Origin: Aequoribacter sp049615385
Lineage (GTDB): Bacteria; Pseudomonadota; Gammaproteobacteria; Pseudomonadales; Halieaceae
Reading direction: 5' to 3' (one strand)
DNA: 64,000 bases
Assembly (NCBI RefSeq): GCF_049615385.1
Contig: NZ_JBMZFL010000011.1
The notes below the pieces were generated by a model. It saw only the letters and a list, made by a program, of their open reading frames with translations, was not told the origin of the DNA and ran no database searches. The number at the start of each line of letters is the position of its first letter. The first letter of the stretch is position 1. A program made the position numbers and the translations under genes. This document shows, piece after piece, positions 34,356-43,146 of the stretch.

Positions 34356-35574
34356 TTTCTATCAAAATGGTATTGTCACGACCTTGCATAATTTACGGGC
34401 AAGACCAGTCGATGCCCTCGAAAAAGAATTAGAGCATTTTGCCAAGAAACGGCCTTTGGGCTTGATTTTGCCATCGCTGTATTCGGAACTTGAGGCGCCG
34501 GCCTTGGGGAACATCGTTAAAGAGCTCCAAAAAGTATCGTATCTAAATCAGATTGTGGTGGGGCTTGATCGAGCCACTCCGGCCGAGTACCAGCATGCAT
34601 TGCGGTTCTTTGAACGATTGCCTCAGCATCATCGTATTTTGTGGAATGATGGCCCCCGGTTAAAGGCGCTGGACGCTGAGCTAGAGGCCCTGGATCTTGC
34701 TCCCAAGGAATTGGGTAAAGGGCGCAATGTTTGGTATTGCATGGGTTATGTGTTGGCCTCCAATCGCGCCGAGGCGGTAGCCTTGCACGATTGTGATATC
34801 GTGACCTACGAGCGCGATTTGCTCGCAAAATTAATCTACCCCGTAGCTCATCCCATGTTTAACTACGAGTTTTGCAAGGGCTTTTACGCTCGAGTAGCGG
34901 ACGGCAAAATTAATGGTCGTGTGAGTCGGCTCTTAGTCACTCCCTTGCTCCGCGCAGCTCAAAAAGTGTTGGGCAACATTGAGTATTTGACCTTTATGGA
35001 CAGCTTTCGCTACCCCTTGGCAGGCGAATTTTCTTTCCGTCGAGATGTGTTGACGGATCTGCGAATTCCCAGCGATTGGGGGCTAGAGATCGGCGTGCTA
35101 TCTGAGATGTACCGCAACTATGCCAACAATCGATTGTGTCAGGCAGAGATCGCTGACCACTACGACCATAAGCATCAAGACTTGTCCGAGAATGACTCGC
35201 AGGCGGGTTTGTCACGTATGTCGATCGATATCTCTAAGGCCTTGTTCCGTAAGTTGGCCACCCAAGGCGTTACCTTAAGTCCTGAGATTTTTCGTGCCAT
35301 TAAAGCGAGTTATTACCGCATAGCGCTGGATTTTGTCGAGAGCTATCGCAACGACGCCATCATGAATGGCTTAACGGTCGATATTCATGCCGAGGAGCGA
35401 GCGGTCGAATTGTTTGCAGATAACATCATTCAAGCGGGCGAAGTATTTCTGGCGCGCCCCAAAGAGCGGCCCTTTATTCCCTCTTGGAACCGTGTGATAA
35501 GCGCTGTTCCTGATGTGCTTGAGCGCTTATATGAAGCTGTGGAGCTAGATTACTTGGATAATCGCGGAGGTTAG
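34348..35574 (+). CDS. gpgS: Glucosyl-3-phosphoglycerate synthase (GT81-like)
   Basis: A 408-residue retaining glycosyltransferase that joins glucose from an NDP-glucose donor to 3-phosphoglycerate. The nucleotide/metal site HDCDIVTYERDLL is at about residue 147, and MDSFRYPLAGEFSF and DWGLEIGVLSEMYRN are strongly like GpgS-family acceptor and catalytic regions. AAGGAG precedes the ATG, which overlaps the phosphatase gene. The GH13 phosphorylase follows with one intervening base. Glucosylglycerate serves as a compatible solute, especially under salt with nitrogen limitation in bacteria where it has been studied. Confidence 0.88.
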   Translation: MADFYQNGIVTTLHNLRARPVDALEKELEHFAKKRPLGLILPSLYSELEAPALGNIVKELQKVSYLNQIVVGLDRATPAEYQHALRFFERLPQHHRILWNDGPRLKALDAELEALDLAPKELGKGRNVWYCMGYVLASNRAEAVALHDCDIVTYERDLLAKLIYPVAHPMFNYEFCKGFYARVADGKINGRVSRLLVTPLLRAAQKVLGNIEYLTFMDSFRYPLAGEFSFRRDVLTDLRIPSDWGLEIGVLSEMYRNYANNRLCQAEIADHYDHKHQDLSENDSQAGLSRMSIDISKALFRKLATQGVTLSPEIFRAIKASYYRIALDFVESYRNDAIMNGLTVDIHAEERAVELFADNIIQAGEVFLARPKERPFIPSWNRVISAVPDVLERLYEAVELDYLDNRGG

Positions 35575-35575
35575 T

Positions 35576-37336
35576 GTGGCGTTGATATCACCCTTTGAGC
35601 ATCTAACAGAGCGCGTTAAACATTTGCTGCATCAAATTTATGAGGATGTTTCGGGTGATTTCGATATTGAAGCGCTAGTGGAAATTCTCCTTGCAGAAAT
35701 GCGTCTAAGTGAAGAGTCGACCCAACCCCTAGCGCATAAAAATGTTTGGAGCCAACATGATGCGTGGGTCATCACTTATGGGGATACGATCGTTTCCGAA
35801 GACGAAAAGCCCCTTATTACGCTGGGACGATTTCTTGATCAGAATTTGTCAGGGGCCATTAACGGTGTGCATGTATTGCCGTTTTATCCGTACAGCTCTG
35901 ACGATGGTTTTGCCGTACTCGATTACTCCAGTGTGAATGAAACCCTAGGGTCTTGGGGTGATATTCAAGCCTTAGCGTCGCGCTACTCGCTTATGGCTGA
36001 TTTGGTCATTAATCACTGTTCAAGCCGTTCGCTGTGGTTTCAGAATTTCCTGAAAGGGGTGCACCCCGGCGCTGATTATTTTTATACCGCCAGTCCAGAT
36101 GACGATCTGAGTACCGTTGTTCGTCCAAGAACCTCACCCCTGTTGCAAGAGGTCGATACCGCATTAGGTACGCGGCACGTGTGGTGCACGTTTAGTCACG
36201 ATCAGGTCGATTTGGATTTTCGTAATCCTGACGTGCTGCGGCAATTCGTATCCATTATTCGGTTCTACTTGGATATGGGAGTACGAATTTTCCGCTTAGA
36301 TGCGGTGGCATTTTTATGGAAGCAGGCCGGTACGCCCAGCATCAACTTGCCGCAGACTCATGCTGTCGTGCGTCTGCTACGTGAACTCATGGAGCATGCA
36401 GTCTCCGAGTCAGTGATCATTACCGAAACCAACATCCCCAACATCGAGAACTTGAGCTATTTCGGTAATGGTAACGAAGCGCATGGGGTATATAACTTTA
36501 GTTTGCCGCCCCTGCTGTTACACGCCTTGGTCGGGGGTGATTGCACGCACTTGAATCAGTGGATGATGGGAATGCCGCCTGCTAAAACCGGGACAACTTA
36601 CTTTAACTTTATTGCATCGCACGATGGCATTGGTTTGCGTCCCGCAGAGGGTTTGCTGGATGATGAAGAGCTCCAGAGCCTCATAGTCGCGATGGAGGAG
36701 AGAGGCGGGCGTTTATCGAGGCGCAGCACGGCGGACGGAGACTCGCGTGTTTACGAAATCAATATTTCATTGTTTGATGCCTTGTGTGATCCGGTCGATG
36801 AATCCATCGACACCGGTATAGAGCGAATGGTCTGTGCTCATGCACTGATGTTCGCGTTGGCGGGTATCCCCGGCATTTATATTCACAGCTTGCTCGGCAC
36901 TCGCAATGACTACGAGCGATTGGAGCATTTAGGCTATAATCGCGCCATCAATCGGCGGCAATGGTCCGAGTCGGAGTTATTGGCGCAGTTAGGTGATGAG
37001 TCCTCAAGTCATGCGCGAGTTTTAACAGACCTCAAGAATTTGTTGAGCATAAGGCAGCGACAATCGGCGTTTCATCCCAACGCAGCGCAGTTTTTGTTGC
37101 ATCTTCATAAAGAGGTGTTCGGGTTTTGGCGCGAGAGTCTTGATGGCCGTCAACGTATTTTTTGCTTGTTTAATTTGGCAGGAACCCCCCAAGAAGTGCA
37201 TATGGCTGATTTGAATTTGGTGGAGCCTTATTGGGTGGATCTGATATCGGGGCAAGACCATGTGGATCGTAACCAGCGAGTATTGTTGAGGCCCTATCAA
37301 AGCCTGTGGTTAACAAATTTACCTAATCATCAGTAA
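35576..37336 (+). CDS. GH13_18 phosphorylase, probably glucosylglycerate phosphorylase
   Basis: A 586-residue alpha-amylase-family protein resembling sucrose phosphorylases. The catalytic trio is visible: nucleophile Asp in FRLDAVAFLWK (about 242), acid/base Glu in VIITETNIPN (about 283) and Asp in IASHDGIGLRP (about 349). GH13 subfamily 18 includes sucrose and glucosylglycerate phosphorylases; sucrose phosphorylases are usually near 500 residues, shorter than this. Next to GpgS, the phosphatase and a glycerate kinase, the likely reaction is glucosylglycerate plus phosphate to glucose-1-phosphate plus D-glycerate. It begins with GTG after GGAGG. The 3' end overlaps a convergent glycosyltransferase gene by 14 bp. 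Sucrose or another acceptor cannot be excluded. Confidence 0.85.
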   Translation: MALISPFEHLTERVKHLLHQIYEDVSGDFDIEALVEILLAEMRLSEESTQPLAHKNVWSQHDAWVITYGDTIVSEDEKPLITLGRFLDQNLSGAINGVHVLPFYPYSSDDGFAVLDYSSVNETLGSWGDIQALASRYSLMADLVINHCSSRSLWFQNFLKGVHPGADYFYTASPDDDLSTVVRPRTSPLLQEVDTALGTRHVWCTFSHDQVDLDFRNPDVLRQFVSIIRFYLDMGVRIFRLDAVAFLWKQAGTPSINLPQTHAVVRLLRELMEHAVSESVIITETNIPNIENLSYFGNGNEAHGVYNFSLPPLLLHALVGGDCTHLNQWMMGMPPAKTGTTYFNFIASHDGIGLRPAEGLLDDEELQSLIVAMEERGGRLSRRSTADGDSRVYEINISLFDALCDPVDESIDTGIERMVCAHALMFALAGIPGIYIHSLLGTRNDYERLEHLGYNRAINRRQWSESELLAQLGDESSSHARVLTDLKNLLSIRQRQSAFHPNAAQFLLHLHKEVFGFWRESLDGRQRIFCLFNLAGTPQEVHMADLNLVEPYWVDLISGQDHVDRNQRVLLRPYQSLWLTNLPNHQ

Positions 37337-38588
37337 GAGTTTGGTAGCAGAGCGCGCGCAGGTGTTGGCTTACTTCTGAGGGATTGAGAACCGCGTTTCC
37401 TGATTGCACAGACCACTCATTAAAACTTAATAAGCCCGTCTTTGGCGGTGCTAGTTGATGGATGAATTTAAGCGTTCTGAACCCGTCAAACCACAGGTGC
37501 AACTGTCGCTGAAATTGCTCGGGGGTTGGGCCGTGCCTTTGGCAATGCGCTAGCGCTGATTCGACCCCCAGTGTTTTGAGTGCCGTTATTGCCTCTTCTG
37601 GCAAGGCGGCTGTCAATGCATCGAACGTCTGGGCGCCCGAGGCGACGTTCGCTAAAAAGCCTTTTAGACTCTCAAAAACCCTCGGAGGATAAAATATCTG
37701 AGTGTTCAGGGGTGTCGCCTCATCGCTCAAGGTGTTCACACCTTGCCCCGTGCCGAATGGAGTTCGGTCTGAGCGCCTAGGTGACAACATAACGGTCGAC
37801 GTTAAGCCCAGTGTTCGGATTTTGCCTAACTTATTGGTCTTGTTTAACAGATAAAAATCTTCACCCGCAGCTCGTTTGGGTATGCCGCGAACCTGCGCGT
37901 AGGCTTTAGCGCGCATCGCCATGCAGCTGCCAATAGAGTGATGCGCGTAAGGTGATTTTGCGTGTAGGAGTCCGGCCACATAATGATGCAACTTAACTTC
38001 ATACAAAGCCAATGCCAGTTGCTCTTCTGGCGATTCGGCCTGGCTATGACTAAATGGGTAGACAACCGCGGGGGTATCGATTTTGGGTTCTGGCAAGGCC
38101 TCAAAGTAGGTTTCGGGTAGGCGGGCGTCGGCATCGGTCATGGCAATCCAGTCGCTTTGGATGAGTCCATGAACATGCCATTTTAAAGCAACATCTGCGG
38201 CGAGTTTGCGTGCAAGACCGACACCGTGTTTGGGGTTAAAGCCCGGTTGATTGGTGCTACGGTCAACCAGCAGGATATGACGGTTGTCGCCATCGAGTGT
38301 GATGAGTCGATCATGAGATCCGAGATCGAGGCTCGGATGTTCGCAAGACAGCGATTCAACCAAGCTGATATTAACACCACTCTCACGTCCCCGTGGGTGA
38401 TTCACGACCAGTATGGTCAGTACATTCGCAGTTTTGGGCAGCGCCTCAATAAACGCGGAAGATTCATTAAAGCAGGGTATGCACACTACCCATTGCCACT
38501 GATACGCGTGCTGGCCGTGTTGAGGCGGGGCTGGAAGATTCGGTTCCGCGTAGCGGCTGAGGTATTGCTGGATGCTTTTGTGCACCAC
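37323..38588 (-). CDS. GT2-type glycosyltransferase, acceptor unknown
   Basis: A 421-residue family-2-like glycosyltransferase. The N-terminal Rossmann part starts with WVVCIPCFNESSAFIEAL, and the metal/nucleotide Asp cluster is in WIAMTDADARLPETYF (about 164-179). SIGSCMAMRAKAYAQVRG and GEDFYLLNK resemble the acceptor-side EDxxL region. No membrane helix is evident. GTG 38588 is the start; the gene follows miaE by 6 bp on the same strand and its end overlaps the GH13 gene. Proximity to a glucosylglycerate operon suggests a sugar-related job, but the product is not recognisable. Confidence 0.78.
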   Translation of the reverse strand: MVHKSIQQYLSRYAEPNLPAPPQHGQHAYQWQWVVCIPCFNESSAFIEALPKTANVLTILVVNHPRGRESGVNISLVESLSCEHPSLDLGSHDRLITLDGDNRHILLVDRSTNQPGFNPKHGVGLARKLAADVALKWHVHGLIQSDWIAMTDADARLPETYFEALPEPKIDTPAVVYPFSHSQAESPEEQLALALYEVKLHHYVAGLLHAKSPYAHHSIGSCMAMRAKAYAQVRGIPKRAAGEDFYLLNKTNKLGKIRTLGLTSTVMLSPRRSDRTPFGTGQGVNTLSDEATPLNTQIFYPPRVFESLKGFLANVASGAQTFDALTAALPEEAITALKTLGVESALAHCQRHGPTPEQFQRQLHLWFDGFRTLKFIHQLAPPKTGLLSFNEWSVQSGNAVLNPSEVSQHLRALCYQTLTDD

Positions 38589-38594
38589 TCAGAC

Positions 38595-39170
38595 CTAGTG
38601 TAAGGCTGCGCGCAGGGGCATTGACCTGACAATATCCGCCTCGATATCGAGCAGCTCCTGCCAGCGCTCATCGACCTCGACTTGAGGTAAATACAAATAG
38701 GCTAGATTGAGGAACGTCTCGTAATGGCGCTCTTCTGAACGAGCGATCGCGGTATAAAACTGCTTGATTCCCGGTTCTTCTAATGCCTCAGCCACAAGGC
38801 CAAAGCGCTCGGCGCCTCGAGCCTCTATGATGCTGGCGGTAAGAAGCCGGTCCATCAAATAAATGTCCTGACCCTGACGGATACTTTTTCGAAACTCAAT
38901 CACGTAGGGGTCCTTTGTGTCTGCTGCCGTAATAAGACCTCGAGCGTGGATCCACTTGACGACCTCCCGATAATGGCTCAGTTCTTCAACAGCTAGGTCG
39001 GCCATGGTGCTGACCAGCTCGACTTTATCGGGGTAGTGACTCAACATGGATATCGCCATACCGGAGGCCTTTTTTTCTGCGGCGGCATGATCCAGCAAAA
39101 ACTCGTCAAAGTCGGCCAATACAGTGTTAACCCACTCGGGCGAGGTGGCGTAGCGCAGAGGTGAAGTCAT
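38595..39170 (-). CDS. miaE: tRNA-(ms2io6A37) hydroxylase MiaE
   Basis: A 191-residue diiron enzyme that hydroxylates the isopentenyl group of ms2i6A37 in tRNAs reading UNN codons. The carboxylate-bridged diiron ligands are in the helices VEELSHYREVV and ARSEERHYETFL, with further Glu in IIEARGAERF. AAGGA precedes the ATG at 39170. It is probably co-transcribed with the GT2 gene downstream (6-bp gap). Aerobic growth is implied since the enzyme needs oxygen. Confidence 0.93.
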   Translation of the reverse strand: MTSPLRYATSPEWVNTVLADFDEFLLDHAAAEKKASGMAISMLSHYPDKVELVSTMADLAVEELSHYREVVKWIHARGLITAADTKDPYVIEFRKSIRQGQDIYLMDRLLTASIIEARGAERFGLVAEALEEPGIKQFYTAIARSEERHYETFLNLAYLYLPQVEVDERWQELLDIEADIVRSMPLRAALH

Positions 39171-39302
39171 CGTGAATCCTTGTGTTGGTCAGCGCGTATT
39201 GAACGAAAAATAAGCGCCAAACTCAAGGAGTGCGCCTGTTTTGGTAGGCTGTGTTAGACTTGCGCCAGAATTACAGTTTGCCCGATTTACAAGGAATACA
39301 GC

Positions 39303-40505
39303 ATGGTTATTAAGCCTAAGGTTCGCGGATTTTTATGCACCACGACACATCCTGAGGGATGCGCCGAAAACGTCCGTCGACAAATTCGATATACTCAATC
39401 ACAGGGCGCTATTGAAAATGGCCCGCAGCGCGTTTTAGTGATTGGTGCGTCCACTGGCTATGGCCTTGCCTCGCGCATTACAGCGGCCTTTGGGTGTGGC
39501 GCGAGTACCTTAGGTATTTTCTTCGAGAAGCCCGGGACCGAGAAAAAGCCAGGCACTGCGGGTTGGTATAACTCAGCCGCGTTCCATGACTGTGCTCAAG
39601 AAGAAGGGCTGTACGCGAAAAGTATTAACGGTGATGCCTTCTCAAACGAGCTCAAACAGCAAACTATTGATGTTATCCGAAAAGATCTGGGTCAAGTGGA
39701 CTTAGTGGTGTATTCGCTCGCGGCACCTCGCCGAACTCACCCCGATACGGGCGTTGTGTACTCTTCGACTCTAAAGCCCATTGGCGCGGCTTGTACTCAA
39801 AAGGGTGTGAATACCGACAAAGAGAGCATTCAAGACTTCCACTTAGAGCCCGCAAATGAGGAAGAAATTGCGAACACAGTGGCGGTTATGGGTGGCGAAG
39901 ATTGGCAGATGTGGATTGATGCTTTAGACGCCGCTGGCGTTCTAGCTGATGGTGCCAAGACGACTGCATATACCTACATTGGCGAGAAGTTAACTTGGGA
40001 TATTTACTGGCATGGCACCATTGGTGCGGCCAAAAAAGATTTAGACAAGCGCGTTGTGGATATTCGTGCCAAATTGGCGGAAAAAGACGGCGATGCTCGA
40101 GTATCTGTGCTAAAAGCCGTAGTGACTCAGGCCAGTGCTGCAATTCCCGCTATGCCCATTTACTTGGCCATTTTATTCAAAGTGATGAAGGCTAAAGGCG
40201 TACACGAAAGTTGTATTGAACAAATCCAATATTTGTTCCGTCACGGTTTGTACTCTGCAGCGCCCGATATGGACGATGAGGGGCGGTTACGTGCCGACGC
40301 TAAGGAGCTCGCTGACGATGTTCAAGCGGCTGTCGCCGAGGCGTGGGATCAAATTGATACCGATAACTTGAATACGCTGTCTGACTTTGCGGGTTATAAG
40401 CGTGAGTTTTTGCAGTTGTTCGGTTTTGAAGTTGAGGGTGTCGATTATGACGCCGACGTTGACCCTGTAGTCGATATTGATGGACTAATTGAGCCCAATG
40501 TTTGA
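39303..40505 (+). CDS. fabV: Trans-2-enoyl-ACP/CoA reductase FabV
   Basis: FabV performs the NADH-dependent last step of each fatty-acid elongation cycle and is resistant to triclosan, unlike FabI. The 400 residues match the family. The NADH-binding segment is VIGASTGYGLASR (about 47-59), with the family's N-terminal start MVIKPKVRGFLCTTTHPEG. VVYSLAAPRRTHP and the active-site region YTYIGEKLTWDIYW followed by GTIGAAKKDLDKR carry the catalytic Tyr and Lys. AAGGAATACAGC precedes the ATG. It overlaps the metallo-hydrolase gene by 8 bp. Confidence 0.96.
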   Translation: MVIKPKVRGFLCTTTHPEGCAENVRRQIRYTQSQGAIENGPQRVLVIGASTGYGLASRITAAFGCGASTLGIFFEKPGTEKKPGTAGWYNSAAFHDCAQEEGLYAKSINGDAFSNELKQQTIDVIRKDLGQVDLVVYSLAAPRRTHPDTGVVYSSTLKPIGAACTQKGVNTDKESIQDFHLEPANEEEIANTVAVMGGEDWQMWIDALDAAGVLADGAKTTAYTYIGEKLTWDIYWHGTIGAAKKDLDKRVVDIRAKLAEKDGDARVSVLKAVVTQASAAIPAMPIYLAILFKVMKAKGVHESCIEQIQYLFRHGLYSAAPDMDDEGRLRADAKELADDVQAAVAEAWDQIDTDNLNTLSDFAGYKREFLQLFGFEVEGVDYDADVDPVVDIDGLIEPNV

Positions 40506-41328
40506 GCCCGGCATAGCGCGTCAGCTGTCGCCGCTTGTTCGGCGGATAACAGCACCTAATCCAGGCCCGATGACAGGGCCTGGCACCAATACCTATCTTT
40601 TAGGCACCGACCAGATTGCGGTCATTGACCCGGGCCCCGCCATCGATAGCCATATTGATGCGATTATGGCGGCAAGCGCTGGGAAGATCGGACAAATTTT
40701 TTGCACGCATACGCACAGTGATCATTCGCCTGCCGCTGCAAAGCTTGCTGAACTCACAGGGGCTGAGCTTATTGGAGCACCGCCACCCAACGATCCCTAC
40801 AACGATCAGACATTTAGTCCTACGGTGAGTGTGTTTGACGGCCAACGCTTCAAGGGTTCTGACTTCACTGTGTTGGCTGTGCATACCCCCGGTCATGTCG
40901 GTAACCATTATTGTTTTTTGCTGGAAGAAGAGGGCATGGTCTTCGCTGGAGATCATGTGATGAACGGTTCAACGGTGGTGATTATTCCCCCCAGCGGCGA
41001 CATGAAACATTACGTCGAGTCTCTGCAAAAACTGGCGCAACTCCCTTTGCAGGTGATCGCGCCCGCGCACGGTGATTTGATTGGCGCGCCCCTAGATGAG
41101 ATTAATGGCCTGATCGCGCACCGACTCAAGCGTGAGGCTAAGGTGGTTGAGACCTTGGAGCGAATCGGTGCCAAGACGATCGCCGAGATGGTTTCAGCAG
41201 TATATGATGATGTACATCCTGATTTACATACCTGGGCCAAGTTGTCACTGGAAGCACATTTACTAAAATTAGAGGTCGAAATGCGAGTCAGTCGCTCTTC
41301 CGATGAGCGTTGGGCACTGATAAAGTAA
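40498..41328 (+). CDS. MBL-fold metallo-hydrolase (LACTB2-like)
   Basis: A metallo-beta-lactamase-fold hydrolase of 276 residues. Metal ligands are in FCTHTHSDHSPA (about 70-81), HTPGHVGNHYCF and FAGDHVMNG, with a C-terminal winged-helix-like segment (HTWAKLSLEAHLLKLEVE). This architecture matches LACTB2-type proteins, which cut RNA or thioesters. I chose ATG 40498, which overlaps the end of fabV by 8 bp, over an upstream TTG at 40489. Translational coupling to fabV and the acyl-CoA ligase 32 bp downstream hint at lipid metabolism, but the substrate is unknown. Confidence 0.85.
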   Translation: MFEPGIARQLSPLVRRITAPNPGPMTGPGTNTYLLGTDQIAVIDPGPAIDSHIDAIMAASAGKIGQIFCTHTHSDHSPAAAKLAELTGAELIGAPPPNDPYNDQTFSPTVSVFDGQRFKGSDFTVLAVHTPGHVGNHYCFLLEEEGMVFAGDHVMNGSTVVIIPPSGDMKHYVESLQKLAQLPLQVIAPAHGDLIGAPLDEINGLIAHRLKREAKVVETLERIGAKTIAEMVSAVYDDVHPDLHTWAKLSLEAHLLKLEVEMRVSRSSDERWALIK

Positions 41329-41360
41329 CCGCTGTAAACATTTAACAATAAGGAGTAGCG

Positions 41361-42989
41361 ATGAATGGTTTAATGATGAGTGTTTCACTCAATCTGAAGT
41401 CGATTATTGAACACGGTACGCGAGTCAACGGTGATGGTGAAATTGTATCGGTAACTCGAGACAATCCGCGCCATCGTTACACGTACCAAGAGGCGTTTAC
41501 GCGGGCAAATCAACTTGCGTCCGCGATGTCGTCTTGGAGCTTGCAGCCCGGCGATCGCGTTGCAACTCTCGCCTGGAACGACTACCGACACTTCGAAACC
41601 TACTACGCAGTAGGGTGCTCTGGTTACGTGACTCATACCATCAACCCACGTTTATTCCCCGAGCAGTTGGTGTTTATCATCAATCATGCTGATGATCAGT
41701 ACGTATTTCTGGATGCCGACTTTGTGCCTTTGGTGGAAAAAATCGCCGACCAATGCCCAGGCGTAAAAGGCTACGTAGTGATGATCAGTGAAGATCAAAT
41801 GCCAGAGACCACACTTCCCAATGCAATGTGCTACGAGACCTTGGTGGCATCTGCCGCCGCCGATTACGAGTGGCCCGATGTCGACGAAAACGCTGCCTGT
41901 GCCTTGTGCTATACCTCGGGCACAACGGGTAATCCTAAAGGTGTTTTGTACTCACACCGTTCGACTATTCTGCACGCGTATGCCGGCTTAATGCCCGATG
42001 CGATGGGTCTGGGGCAAGCCGATGTGATTTTACCGATCGTACCGATGTTCCATGTGAATGCGTGGGGCTTGCCTTACGCTTGTCCGATGATTGGCGCCAA
42101 AATGGTCATGCCAGGCAACAAAATGGGTGATGGTGAAACACTCGCTGCATTAATTAACGAAGAAAGCGTGACTTTTTCTGCAGGCGTTCCCACCGTCTGG
42201 CTGAGTCTAATTAACTATCTGAAGCAGTCCGGCATGCGCGTAGAATCGTTACGTCGCGTTATCGTAGGCGGCTCGGCGTGTCCCTTATCGATTATGGAAG
42301 ATTTTGATACCTATGGCGTGGAGACCCGCGTCGGTTGGGGTATGACTGAAATGAGCCCCTTGGGTACGACTAACCCCAGCATGGATATTCGCGACGAAAT
42401 TCCAGCGGACGAATTCGCGAAATTGCGCTTGAAAGCTGGACGTCCAATTTACGGCTGCGAAGTCAAAATTACGGATGACGATAATAACGAATTGCCATGG
42501 GATGGCGTAGCTTTTGGCTCGCTCAAAGTGCGTGGCCCCTGGATTTGCAGTGCGTACTACAAATTAGACGGTAGCTCAGCGCACGGTGAGGACGGATGGT
42601 TTGAAACGGGTGATGTAGCGACGATTGATCCTCGGGGTTATATCGCCATCACAGATCGAACCAAAGACGTGATCAAGTCGGGCGGTGAATGGATTTCATC
42701 GATCGACGTCGAAAACGTGGCGACCGATCACCCGAAGGTGGCAGAGGCGGCAGTCATTGGCCGTATTCACGACAAGTGGGGTGAGCGGCCTTTATTGATC
42801 GTGGTACGAAACGCACAGGGTGCTGATTTAACCTCCGAGGAAATTACCGAGTGGTTCGACGGTAAAATTGCGAAGTGGTGGACGCCTGATGCGGTTGAGT
42901 TCATCGATGAGATGCCACATACGGCAACCGGTAAAATCCAGAAAACGACACTGCGAGATATGTTTGCTGACTTTAAGTTCTCAAGTTGA
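41361..42989 (+). CDS. Fatty-acid/acyl-CoA synthetase (AMP-binding family)
   Basis: A 542-residue adenylate-forming ligase that activates a carboxylic acid with ATP and joins it to CoA. The P-loop signature YTSGTTGNPKGV is at about residues 184-195, followed by GWGMTEMSPLG, WFETGDVATIDPRGYI, DRTKDVIKSGGEWIS and the catalytic Lys in TATGKIQKTTLR near the C-terminus. The pattern is like medium- and long-chain ligases (AlkK/FadD3-like). AAGGAG precedes the ATG. A strong terminator follows (43009-43036). Chain-length preference cannot be read from sequence. Confidence 0.92.
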   Translation: MNGLMMSVSLNLKSIIEHGTRVNGDGEIVSVTRDNPRHRYTYQEAFTRANQLASAMSSWSLQPGDRVATLAWNDYRHFETYYAVGCSGYVTHTINPRLFPEQLVFIINHADDQYVFLDADFVPLVEKIADQCPGVKGYVVMISEDQMPETTLPNAMCYETLVASAAADYEWPDVDENAACALCYTSGTTGNPKGVLYSHRSTILHAYAGLMPDAMGLGQADVILPIVPMFHVNAWGLPYACPMIGAKMVMPGNKMGDGETLAALINEESVTFSAGVPTVWLSLINYLKQSGMRVESLRRVIVGGSACPLSIMEDFDTYGVETRVGWGMTEMSPLGTTNPSMDIRDEIPADEFAKLRLKAGRPIYGCEVKITDDDNNELPWDGVAFGSLKVRGPWICSAYYKLDGSSAHGEDGWFETGDVATIDPRGYIAITDRTKDVIKSGGEWISSIDVENVATDHPKVAEAAVIGRIHDKWGERPLLIVVRNAQGADLTSEEITEWFDGKIAKWWTPDAVEFIDEMPHTATGKIQKTTLRDMFADFKFSS

Positions 42990-43008
42990 GTCAGCATGTA
43001 ATCCCAGA

Positions 43009-43036
43009 AGCCCGCTCTTCGTAGCGGGCTTTTTTT
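43009..43036 (+). terminator. Rho-independent terminator after the acyl-CoA ligase
   Basis: AGCCCGCT and AGCGGGCT form an 8-bp perfect stem with a 6-base loop, followed directly by a run of T. It ends the fabV/hydrolase/ligase transcript. Confidence 0.9.
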
Positions 43037-43091
43037 AGGTTCGCGAATTTGGTTTACTTTTTTAGTCTCGACGACTGTGAATCGCATGCGC

Positions 43092-43124
43092 AAAAAAAAG
43101 CCCAGTAGCCTGGGCTACTGGGCT
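43092..43124 (-). terminator. Rho-independent terminator of groESL
   Basis: On the minus strand AGCCCAGTAGCC and GGCTACTGGGCT make a perfect 12-bp stem with a 2-base loop, followed by eight T. It stands 23 bases after the groL stop codon. Confidence 0.93.
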
Positions 43125-43146
43125 CTCCGTTAAGCGTAAGGCTAGC

